9,064 nt of DNA from NCBI GenBank assembly GCA_964383535.1, contig CAYLHS010000084.1, positions 1 through 9,064 on the forward strand. Reading direction: 5' to 3'. A model generated the notes under the pieces. It searched no databases. It saw only the letters and a list, made by a program, of their open reading frames with translations, and was not told where the DNA came from. This stretch comes from CAYLHS01 sp964383535. GTDB lineage: Bacteria; Actinomycetota; Acidimicrobiia; Spongiisociales; UBA4744. Shown here piece after piece: positions 1 through 5,856 of the stretch. Made by a program: the position numbers and the translations under genes. How positions within the stretch are numbered: the stretch's first letter is position 1; every line of letters starts with the position of its first letter.

Positions 1-4
1 CGTG

Positions 5-35
5 GGTGGGTGAGTATACCGTCCGGCTACCCACC
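5..35 (-). terminator. Possible hairpin at the end of secG
   Basis: Two perfect 7-base complementary arms (GGTGGGT at 5-11 and ACCCACC at 29-35) enclose a 17-base loop. The secG stop codon lies at the edge of the stem. The position fits a transcription terminator for the leftward secG transcript. However, the loop is long and the place where a U-tract would fall is at the window edge, so intrinsic termination cannot be confirmed. Confidence 0.25.
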
Positions 36-269
36 GAAGATGATCGTCAACGCGATCGTCGTGACCGTGAAGATGACGCCGGAGACAACGGTCATTCTGT
101 CGAGGTTGCGTTCCACGATCGTCGATCCGGACATCGCCGACGGTCCCATTCCCCCGCCGAACATGTCAGAAAGGCCGCCGCCTCGTCCGGCGTGCAGCAG
201 GATGAAGACCACGAGCGCGAGTGACACGATCACGTGGATGACGACGATGATGACAGTCAGGACTTGCAT
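27..269 (-). CDS. secG: Preprotein translocase subunit SecG
   Basis: This is the small accessory subunit of the SecYEG protein-conducting channel in the cytoplasmic membrane. It assists SecA-driven export. The 80-residue product has the family layout: a hydrophobic helix at about residues 3-25, a glycine-rich cytoplasmic loop (HAGRGGGLSDMFGGG, about 26-40), a short polar stretch (ERNLDR), and a second hydrophobic helix at about 60-78. Length and topology match SecG. The ATG start is preceded by a GGAG Shine-Dalgarno 6 bases upstream. In many actinobacteria secG directly follows tpiA. Here the oppositely oriented cimA separates it from the tpiA/gpmA end of the operon, and it appears to have its own promoter at 312-341. 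Confidence 0.93.
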   Translation of the reverse strand: MQVLTVIIVVIHVIVSLALVVFILLHAGRGGGLSDMFGGGMGPSAMSGSTIVERNLDRMTVVSGVIFTVTTIALTIIFGG

Positions 270-311
270 TGATTCTCCAGATCGAGCGGCACGTGCGTAC
301 CGCGGCGCCCA

Positions 312-341
312 AGTATGCCGGGAATCGCGCTCTTAGGTCAA
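312..341 (-). promoter_or_regulatory. Candidate secG promoter (-35 TTGACC, -10 CATACT)
   Basis: On the minus strand TTGACC (336-341) and CATACT (312-317) are separated by 18 bases. Transcription would start near 305, giving an untranslated leader of about 36 bases that contains the secG Shine-Dalgarno. The -10 hexamer is identical to that of the divergent cimA promoter, consistent with use of the same housekeeping sigma factor. This is motif matching only. Confidence 0.55.
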
Positions 342-410
342 GTTTCCACACATGAAAGCCGTTCGGGACCGACCAGCTCCCCTTCATCTCCCTCGTCGCG
401 ATCACGGAAC

Positions 411-428
411 ACGGGCCTTCCGGCCTGT
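411..428. repeat. Inverted repeat between the divergent secG and cimA promoters
   Basis: ACGGGCC (411-417) and GGCCTGT (422-428) flank a TTCC centre, forming seven pairs of which one is G-T. It lies 18 bases upstream of the cimA -35 hexamer. It could be a binding site for a regulator of cimA or just a chance GC-rich palindrome. No known operator was recognised. Confidence 0.3.
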
Positions 429-445
429 CTCCCATCGCTCCATCA

Positions 446-474
446 TTGACGGAGGGCCGCCGGTCGGTCATACT
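446..474 (+). promoter_or_regulatory. Candidate cimA leader promoter (-35 TTGACG, -10 CATACT)
   Basis: TTGACG (446-451) and CATACT (469-474) are separated by the optimal 17 bases. Initiation 7-10 bases after the -10 would fall at about 481-484. That is on or within two bases of the ATG of the nine-codon leader ORF, which would make that ORF leaderless or nearly so. The cimA coding start is about 100 bases further downstream, leaving room for an RNA control element. Confidence 0.6.
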
Positions 475-483
475 GCTCGTCAC

Positions 484-513
484 ATGTTGACCAACCTCTC
501 CATTATCGACTAA
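484..513 (+). CDS. Putative attenuator leader peptide MLTNLSIID upstream of cimA
   Basis: ATG TTG ACC AAC CTC TCC ATT ATC GAC TAA encodes nine residues, two of them Leu and two adjacent Ile. No Shine-Dalgarno is present, but the predicted transcription start coincides with the ATG. Leaderless translation is well known in actinobacteria. The ORF lies just ahead of two RNA hairpins and of the gene for citramalate synthase, the entry enzyme of an isoleucine pathway. The Ile-Ile pair would be the natural site for a ribosome to stall when charged isoleucyl-tRNA is scarce. The peptide is inferred from position and codon content; a short ORF of this size can occur by chance. Confidence 0.5.
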   Translation: MLTNLSIID

Positions 514-516
514 GCG

Positions 517-534
517 CACACGGCTCAGCGTGTG
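517..534 (+). promoter_or_regulatory. Hairpin following the leader peptide stop codon
   Basis: CACACG (517-522) pairs perfectly with CGTGTG (529-534) around a six-base loop. The left arm begins four bases after the leader TAA. A ribosome stalled on the Ile codons (502-507), or paused at the stop, would cover or approach this arm. The hairpin is therefore placed to sense leader translation. It is a candidate pause or switching hairpin of the cimA attenuator. Confidence 0.4.
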
Positions 535-539
535 GACCC

Positions 540-570
540 GACCCTTCGCCCAGCGAGGGGTCTTCTGTTA
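540..570 (+). terminator. Candidate attenuator (terminator-like hairpin) before cimA
   Basis: GACCCTTCG (540-548) pairs with CGAGGGGTC (554-562) as a 9-base stem with one G-T pair and a five-base loop. A moderately T-rich stretch, TTCTGTT, follows at 563-569. The hairpin ends 10 bases before the cimA Shine-Dalgarno (GGGGAG, 573-578), so it could act by terminating RNA or by affecting access to the RBS. The T-tract is imperfect, which weakens the case for a classical intrinsic terminator. Confidence 0.45.
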
Positions 571-583
571 CCGGGGAGCTCCC

Positions 584-2152
584 ATGAAGACCGAGATCTA
601 CGACACAACCCTGCGAGACGGCTCTCAACAGGAGGGCATCTCACTGACGGTCGGGGACAAACTGCGAATCGCCTCCCTGCTCGACGAGTTGGGTGTCGAC
701 TTCGTGGAGGGCGGATGGCCGGGAGCCAACCCGAAGGACGACGAGTTCTTTCGGCGGGCACAGACCGAGCTCGACTTCGGAACTGCCACATTGGTGGCGT
801 TCGGCTCGACGCGCCGGCCACGCGGGACCGTTGCGGACGACCCGCAGCTGCAAGCGCTCCTCGCAGCCAATACCGAGGTCATCTGCATCGTCGGCAAGTC
901 GTGGGACTACCACGTGCGCGAGGCGCTTCGAACCGACCTCGACGAAGGGCTACGCATGGTTGCCGAGTCGATCGAATACCTGCGGAACCACGACCGGAGG
1001 GTCTTCTTCGACGCCGAGCATTTCTTCGACGGCTTTCGGTCCAACCCTGAGTTCGCCCTTCGAGTCCTGCAAGCGGCGACCGACGCCGGGGCCGAACGGC
1101 TCGTGCTCTGCGACACCAACGGCGGCAGCCTGCCGACGCCGATCCTGCGTGCAATCGACCGCGTGCAGCAGGCCCTCCCTGACAGCTCCCTGGGTGTTCA
1201 CTTCCACGACGACGTCGGATGCGCGGTCGCCAGTTCGGTGATGGCGATCGACGCCGGTGTCCGGCAAGTACAGGGTTGCATCAACGGCTACGGGGAGCGC
1301 ACCGGCAACGCCGACCTTTCGACGCTCATTCCCGACCTGTCCCTCAAGATGGGCCTTCCGGTGCTGCCCGAGGGAAGACTGGAGCTGCTCGGTCCAGTGG
1401 CGCACCACATCGCCGAGGTCGTCAACATCTCCCTCGACCCCCACCACCCGTATGTGGGAGTGTCCGCCTTCACCCACAAGGCGGGGCTCCACACGTCGGC
1501 GCTGGCTCGCCGGCCGGACGCGTATGAGCACGAGAACCCGTCCCAGGTGGGGAACCACACACGGATGGTCGTTTCGGAACTGGCCGGTCGGGCCAGCGTC
1601 CTAGCCGAGGCGAAACGCGTGCACCTCGACGTCGATGCCGACACGGCGGCACAGATCCTCCAGCAGGTCAAAGACCTCGAGCACCGGGGCTATCACTTCG
1701 AGGCGGCCGACGGCTCATTCGAGCTGCTCATGCGCAGGGCACTCGGCTGGGAACAGGATTTCTTCGAGTTGGAGTCGTTCAGGGTGTTCACCGACCGCCG
1801 AGTCGACGAGGAGATCGGCGCCGAGGCCGTCGTGAAGGTCGTGGTCCAGGGTCAGCGGGTCGTCACGACCGGGGAGGGAGTGGGTCCCGTTCATGCGTTG
1901 GATCAGGCGCTACGGGCGGCACTGATCACCGCCTATCCGGACCTCGAGCGCCTCCGCCTGACTGACTACCGCGTGCGAGTGCTGGATTCCTCCTACGGAA
2001 CCGGCGCAACGGTCCGGGTGCTCCTCGAGACGTCCGATGGGGACGACTCTTGGGGAACCATCGGCGTCCACGAAAACGTGATCGAAGCCTCGTGGAATGC
2101 GCTCACCGACGGGCTGATCGTCGGGTTGCTCAGAATGCAGAGGAACGGCTAA
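584..2152 (+). CDS. cimA: (R)-citramalate synthase, CimA type
   Basis: This enzyme condenses acetyl-CoA with pyruvate to citramalate, the first step of the threonine-independent route to 2-oxobutyrate and isoleucine. The 522-residue product begins with the TIM-barrel synthase signature YDTTLRDGSQQEG (6-18), where R11/D12 are the catalytic arginine and metal aspartate. Metal-binding HFH (206-208) and NGYGERTGNADL with N242 follow. Then come the HKAGLHTSAL linker segment (298-307) and a C-terminal LeuA-type allosteric dimer domain (about 390-515). The segment VEGGWPGANPKDDEFF (41-56) is typical of the CimA subgroup rather than 2-isopropylmalate or homocitrate synthases. The start at 584 was chosen because GGGGAG sits 5 bases upstream and homology begins at once; a GTG at 530 lies before the attenuator hairpin and has no RBS. 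An unusual feature is HFHDD where many relatives have an HND motif. It is convergent with gpmA. End-product inhibition by isoleucine is expected from the family. Confidence 0.9.
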   Translation: MKTEIYDTTLRDGSQQEGISLTVGDKLRIASLLDELGVDFVEGGWPGANPKDDEFFRRAQTELDFGTATLVAFGSTRRPRGTVADDPQLQALLAANTEVICIVGKSWDYHVREALRTDLDEGLRMVAESIEYLRNHDRRVFFDAEHFFDGFRSNPEFALRVLQAATDAGAERLVLCDTNGGSLPTPILRAIDRVQQALPDSSLGVHFHDDVGCAVASSVMAIDAGVRQVQGCINGYGERTGNADLSTLIPDLSLKMGLPVLPEGRLELLGPVAHHIAEVVNISLDPHHPYVGVSAFTHKAGLHTSALARRPDAYEHENPSQVGNHTRMVVSELAGRASVLAEAKRVHLDVDADTAAQILQQVKDLEHRGYHFEAADGSFELLMRRALGWEQDFFELESFRVFTDRRVDEEIGAEAVVKVVVQGQRVVTTGEGVGPVHALDQALRAALITAYPDLERLRLTDYRVRVLDSSYGTGATVRVLLETSDGDDSWGTIGVHENVIEASWNALTDGLIVGLLRMQRNG

Positions 2153-2180
2153 CGCCAACCGGTCCTCTCGCGAGGGGAGG

Positions 2181-2202
2181 AAACAAGCTACCCGGCTTGT
2201 TT
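2181..2202. terminator. Bidirectional intrinsic terminator between cimA and gpmA
   Basis: AAACAAGC (2181-2188) and GCTTGTTT (2195-2202) form a perfect 8-base stem with a six-base loop. Because the arms end in A-rich and T-rich sequence, either strand yields a hairpin finishing in TTGTTT, so both convergent genes could use it. The gpmA stop codon (2188-2190) lies inside the hairpin. A second small hairpin, CCTCT/AGGGG around CGCG (2164-2177), precedes it on the cimA side. Only 35 bases separate the two genes. Confidence 0.6.
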
Positions 2203-2931
2203 GGCGACCGCTTCGGCGGCTTTCTTGGCGGCTTCAGGGTCACCCAGGTAGAAGCTCTCCTCCTTCTCGAGGTTCTCGCCCAGCGTGTACACGAGCGGGA
2301 TCCCCGTCGGGATGTTCAACCCGGGAATGTCCTCATCGGCGATGTGATCGAGCCGCTTCACCAACGCCCGCAGGCTGTTGCCGTGCGCGACCACCAGCAC
2401 GAGCTTTCCGTCACGCACATCCGGAACGATCTCGTCGTACCAGTACGGCATCATCCGTCCAACCACGTCCTTCAGGCACTCGGTGGCAGGGAGCACGTCG
2501 GGTGCGAGCGACGCGTAGCGGCGGTCGTGAATCGGGTGCCGTTCGTCGTCGAGGTCGAGCGCGGGCGGCGGCACGTCATAGGACCGCCGCCACTCGAACA
2601 CCTGCTCCTTGCCGTGCCGGTCAGCGGTCTCCTTCTTGTTGAGGCCCTGCAACGCCCCGTAGTGACGTTCGTTCAGCCTCCAGTGACGCTTCACCGGCAG
2701 CCACGACAACCCCATCTCGTCCAGGGCCAGGTTGGCGGTTTGGATCGCCCGCACCAGCAGGGACGTGTGCACGACATCGAACTCGTACCCTTCCGCCTCG
2801 AGCAGCCGACCGGCGCTGACCGCCTCGGCCCTGCCCTTGTCCGACAGCGGCACGTCGGTCCAGCCGGTGAACCGGTTCTCCATGTTCCATGTGCTCTCGC
2901 CATGGCGGAGCAGCACCAGCGTGTAGCTCAT
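2188..2931 (-). CDS. gpmA: 2,3-bisphosphoglycerate-dependent phosphoglycerate mutase
   Basis: This cytoplasmic enzyme interconverts 3- and 2-phosphoglycerate in glycolysis and gluconeogenesis. The 247-residue product has the histidine-phosphatase fold signature LLRHGES (7-13) with phospho-acceptor H10. R61 lies in LLVRAIQT, the LNERHYGALQG segment (86-96) carries E88, and H183 lies in VAHGNSLRAL. It also has the long insert and C-terminal tail of true dPGM enzymes, distinguishing it from short phosphatase relatives. The Ala/Lys-rich C-terminus (EAAKKAAEAVAKQAG) is the flexible tail. The ATG lies 9 bases after the tpiA stop, and a GAGAGG Shine-Dalgarno begins at that stop. This is the last gene of the minus-strand operon. 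Placing gpmA next to tpiA and pgk groups lower-glycolytic steps. Confidence 0.95.
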   Translation of the reverse strand: MSYTLVLLRHGESTWNMENRFTGWTDVPLSDKGRAEAVSAGRLLEAEGYEFDVVHTSLLVRAIQTANLALDEMGLSWLPVKRHWRLNERHYGALQGLNKKETADRHGKEQVFEWRRSYDVPPPALDLDDERHPIHDRRYASLAPDVLPATECLKDVVGRMMPYWYDEIVPDVRDGKLVLVVAHGNSLRALVKRLDHIADEDIPGLNIPTGIPLVYTLGENLEKEESFYLGDPEAAKKAAEAVAKQAG

Positions 2932-2940
2932 CAGTACCTC

Positions 2941-3708
2941 TCAGATGTAGTAGCGCACGATCGACGCGAATTTGTCGGGATCGAGTGACGCCCCGCCGAC
3001 CAGTCCCCCGTCGATGTCCTTCTTGGCCATCAGCGCGGCGATGTTGCCGGGGTTCACCGAACCCCCGTACAGAATCCTCGTCTCGTCGGCGGCGTCGCCC
3101 CACCGCTCCCGCAGGATGTCGCGGATGAACCCGACCATCTCCTGCGCGTCTTCCGGCGACGCGGTGCGGCCGGTCCCGATCGCCCAGATCGGCTCGTAGG
3201 CGACCACCAAGCCTGCGACCTGTTCGCCCGACAGTCCGGCCAGTCCGGCGGGAACCTGTCCACCGACCTTCTCGGATGCGCTGCCTGCCTCCCGCTCGTC
3301 GAGTGTCTCCCCGACGCACATGATCGGCGTCATGCCGTGAGCGAGGACCGCCTTCACCTTCTTGTTGACGGTCTCGTCTGTCTCACCGAAGTACTGGCGG
3401 CGTTCCGAGTGGCCGACGATCACGAACTTGACGAACAGCTTCTCGAGCATGCCGGGCGCCACCTCGCCCGTGTACGCGCCGCTTTCTTCCCAGTGGACGT
3501 TCTGAGCGGCGAGCAGGATCCGCATGTGGTCGGCCTCGATGACCGTCTGCGTCGAACGCAACGCCGTGAACGGCGGGGCGATCCCCACGTCGACCCTCTC
3601 ATAGTCCTTCGGGTCGAGCCGGTAGTGCAGTTTCTGTGTCATCTGGATGGCTTCCAGATGAGTTGCGTTCATCTTCCAGTTGCCGACCATCAGGTTCTTG
3701 CGAGCCAT
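2941..3708 (-). CDS. tpiA: Triose-phosphate isomerase
   Basis: This enzyme interconverts dihydroxyacetone phosphate and glyceraldehyde 3-phosphate. The 255-residue product shows all catalytic residues: N10 and K12 in GNWKMN, electrophile H100 in VIVGHSERR, and base E172 in AYEPIWAIGTG, which is followed by the flexible phosphate loop. The phosphate-binding GGSV (215-218) and GLVGGAS (235-241) motifs are also present. The ATG at 3708 shares one base with the pgk stop (TGATG), and GAGGTGG a few bases upstream inside pgk serves as its Shine-Dalgarno. In-frame GTG codons at 3711 and 3717 were not preferred because they overlap that Shine-Dalgarno and family homology begins at MARKNLMVGNWK. Translation is probably coupled to pgk. 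Confidence 0.96.
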   Translation of the reverse strand: MARKNLMVGNWKMNATHLEAIQMTQKLHYRLDPKDYERVDVGIAPPFTALRSTQTVIEADHMRILLAAQNVHWEESGAYTGEVAPGMLEKLFVKFVIVGHSERRQYFGETDETVNKKVKAVLAHGMTPIMCVGETLDEREAGSASEKVGGQVPAGLAGLSGEQVAGLVVAYEPIWAIGTGRTASPEDAQEMVGFIRDILRERWGDAADETRILYGGSVNPGNIAALMAKKDIDGGLVGGASLDPDKFASIVRYYI

Positions 3709-4886
3709 CACACCCACCTCTCGAGTACGGCGACGCCGGGCAGCGTCTTCCCTTCCAGCATCTCGAGCCCCGCACCACCTCCGGTCGACAGATGCGACAC
3801 GGTGTCTTCGAGCCCGAGCAGACGCATCGCCGCGACCGAGTCGCCGCCGCCGACCACGCTGAAGCCTCCGAAGTCACCGAGCGAGCGTGCGACATGGTCG
3901 GTGCCGGCGCGGAACCGTTCCCACTCGAACACACCCATCGGCCCGTTCCAGAACACGCTCCGAGATCCGTGTATCACCGACGCGAACCGTTCCGCGGTGA
4001 CCGGTCCTATATCGAGACCCATCCAGTCGTCCGGAATGTCGTTCACGGGCACGGTCTTCGACTCGGCGTCGGCCGCGAACCGGTCGGCAACCACAATGTC
4101 CTCAGGGAGGCTGATCCTGTCTCCGTCGGCGGAGGACAGCAGCTCACCGATCTCCTTCACCCTGTCCTCTTCGAACAGCGACGAGCCGATCTCGTAGCCT
4201 TCCGACGCGAACAGTGTGAAGCACATGCCGCCGCCGATCAGCATCATGTCGACCTTCGGCAGCAGTGAACGAATCACCCCGAGCTTGTCGGACACCTTGG
4301 CACCGCCGAGCACAACGGTGAACGGCCGCTCCGGGTTCTCGAGGAGCTTCGACAGTGCCTCGACCTCTGCGACGAGGAGCGGTCCCGCGGCCGACTGGAC
4401 CCGCTCTGCGACGCCAACAGTCGACGCGTGGGCGCGGTGAGCACTCCCGAACGCGTCGAGTATGAACACGTCGCACAGTGCGGCGAGCCCATCGGCGACC
4501 TCGGGGGCGTTCTTCGTTTCGCCGGCCTCGAACCGGGTGTTCTCCAGCAGCACGACGTCACCGGGTCCTGCCGACTCGACCGCCGCTTCGACGTCAGGGC
4601 CGATGACCGCGTCGAGCTTCTGAACGGGGAAGCCGCCCAGCTCGCTCATCTTCTGCGCGACAGGGTCCATCACCAGGCTCGGATCCGGACCCTTCGGCCG
4701 ACCGAGGTGGCTGCATACGATCACCGTCGCTCCCGCATCACGGAGGCGGGCAATCGTCGGCAGGCTCTTCTGGATGCGAAAGTCGTCCGTCACTGTTCCG
4801 CCGGCCAGCGGCACGTTCAAATCGGAACGGACGAGCACCCGTCGTCCCGCGACCGCTACGTCTTCAAATGTCAGGTATCTCGCCAC
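3708..4886 (-). CDS. pgk: Phosphoglycerate kinase
   Basis: This enzyme transfers phosphate from 1,3-bisphosphoglycerate to ADP in glycolysis. The 392-residue product has the N-domain substrate site RSDLNVPL (20-27), SHLGRPKG (59-66), ENTRFEAGE (115-123) and DAFGSAHRAHAS (144-155). The nucleotide domain follows with GGAKVSDK (194-201), NGPMGVFE (314-321) and the hinge/phosphate motif STGGGAGLEMLEGK (367-380). The GTG start at 4886 was chosen because GAGGAGG lies about 6 bases upstream and homology begins at ARYLTFEDV. The reading frame is open for 65 more codons upstream, but that stretch overlaps the end of yvcK and resembles no Pgk. The gap to yvcK is only 10 bases. In most actinobacteria gap directly precedes pgk; here it does not. 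Confidence 0.96.
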   Translation of the reverse strand: MARYLTFEDVAVAGRRVLVRSDLNVPLAGGTVTDDFRIQKSLPTIARLRDAGATVIVCSHLGRPKGPDPSLVMDPVAQKMSELGGFPVQKLDAVIGPDVEAAVESAGPGDVVLLENTRFEAGETKNAPEVADGLAALCDVFILDAFGSAHRAHASTVGVAERVQSAAGPLLVAEVEALSKLLENPERPFTVVLGGAKVSDKLGVIRSLLPKVDMMLIGGGMCFTLFASEGYEIGSSLFEEDRVKEIGELLSSADGDRISLPEDIVVADRFAADAESKTVPVNDIPDDWMGLDIGPVTAERFASVIHGSRSVFWNGPMGVFEWERFRAGTDHVARSLGDFGGFSVVGGGDSVAAMRLLGLEDTVSHLSTGGGAGLEMLEGKTLPGVAVLERWV

Positions 4887-4896
4887 CGAAACCTCC

Positions 4897-5856
4897 TCAG
4901 GCAAGTTCAGCGAGTGTCGCCCCCAATGTGATCGGATCATGCTGTGGCCACGGCGCCCCGGCGTCGACGAGGTTCCGCTCGACCAGCTTCCACCCCAACG
5001 CTTCGACCTCGTCGACCGGGTATTCGAGCCGGCGAATCGGGGCCGGCACGTTGACGGCGGCGCCGTTCGCGACGATAACACCCGTCTTCTCGAGACCCGC
5101 GATCCGGGACAGCGCCTCGACGTGACCCGGACCGTCCACGTCGAACGTCTCGCCGTCCTGCGTCGTCAGGTTGGCGGCGAAGACCAACTGCGCGTTCGAC
5201 GACTCGATCGCATCGACGATGCCCGGCACGATCAATGCCGAGATCACCGACGTGAAGAGGCTCCCGGGGCCGAGGATGATCTGGTCGGCGTAGCGGATTG
5301 CTGCGGTGGCGTCGGCACTCGCCGTCTCGGTGTCCGGTTCGACCAGAAGCCGGGTGATCGAGCCGCGGGTGGTTGCGATGGCGACCTGGCCGTCCACCCA
5401 GTTCCCGTCGATCTCTGCGCGAAGGTGCAGCGAACGGCCCGCGACCGGGATGACGGCTCCCTGCGCGCCGAGCAGCCTGCCGGCGATTCGCACCGCGGTC
5501 GGGAAGTCGCCAAAGATCTCCTGCATCGCGGCGAGCATCAGGTTGCCGAGCGAGTGGCCGGCGACGTCGGCCGAGACGAACCGGTAGGCAAACAGCTCAC
5601 GCCACACGGACGGTTCGGGGCTGAGCGCCATCAGACACATGCGGATGTCTCCCGGTGGGGGGATCTCCAGCGTGCTGGTGAGCCTGCCCGACGACCCGCC
5701 ATCGTCGGCGACGGTGACGATCGCAGAGATGTCCCCTGCGTAGAGCTGAACCGCCTCGAGGACCTGTGCGAGGCCGTGACCGCCACCGATCGCGACCACC
5801 CTCGGACCGTCCATCTCCAACCCCAACGGATCCAGTGCGACCTCGGGCAGCATCAT
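4897..5856 (-). CDS. yvcK: YvcK/GlmR family protein (gluconeogenesis factor, CofD-like fold)
   Basis: Members bind UDP-sugars such as UDP-GlcNAc and help route carbon into peptidoglycan precursors, particularly on gluconeogenic carbon sources. That role is known from Bacillus and Mycobacterium and is inferred here. The 319-residue product shows the binding loop AIGGGHGLA (22-30), VADDGGSSGRL (49-59), PPGDIRMCLMAL (67-78), GHSLGNLML (100-108), LGPGSLFTS (195-203) and NLTTQDGET (229-237). The start at 5856 forms an ATGA overlap with the rapZ stop. A second ATG at 5853 and a third at 5814 (MDGPRVVAIGGG, with GGGG/GGAG just upstream) are possible alternatives giving 318 or 305 residues. The rapZ-yvcK pairing is conserved in Gram-positives. 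The usual third partner, whiA, is absent downstream. Confidence 0.93.
   Translation of the reverse strand: MMLPEVALDPLGLEMDGPRVVAIGGGHGLAQVLEAVQLYAGDISAIVTVADDGGSSGRLTSTLEIPPPGDIRMCLMALSPEPSVWRELFAYRFVSADVAGHSLGNLMLAAMQEIFGDFPTAVRIAGRLLGAQGAVIPVAGRSLHLRAEIDGNWVDGQVAIATTRGSITRLLVEPDTETASADATAAIRYADQIILGPGSLFTSVISALIVPGIVDAIESSNAQLVFAANLTTQDGETFDVDGPGHVEALSRIAGLEKTGVIVANGAAVNVPAPIRRLEYPVDEVEALGWKLVERNLVDAGAPWPQHDPITLGATLAELA

Noticed and set aside
166..519. 117-codon minus-strand frame covering the secG-cimA divergent region
   Set aside because: It overlaps secG in another frame, covers both promoters, and has Arg-rich composition without motifs.
530..583. GTG at 530 as an earlier cimA start
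   Set aside because: It has no Shine-Dalgarno, the added 18 residues are translated from the hairpin region, and the ATG at 584 has an ideal RBS and immediate family homology.
584..2152. 2-isopropylmalate synthase or homocitrate synthase as the identity of the plus-strand synthase
   Set aside because: The GGWPGANPKD segment and overall length match the CimA subgroup; no LeuA-specific pattern was evident.
2050..2988. 312-codon plus-strand frame across the end of cimA and all of gpmA
   Set aside because: It is a shadow of gpmA, crosses a convergent terminator, and shows no domain.
3337..4197. 286-codon plus-strand frame opposite tpiA and pgk
   Set aside because: It is antisense to two well-conserved enzymes; low-complexity Ser/Pro/Arg composition indicates a shadow frame.
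4887..5081. 65-codon upstream extension of the pgk reading frame
   Set aside because: It overlaps the end of yvcK, has Ser/Arg-rich shadow-frame composition, and the GTG at 4886 has a near-perfect Shine-Dalgarno and marks where Pgk homology begins.
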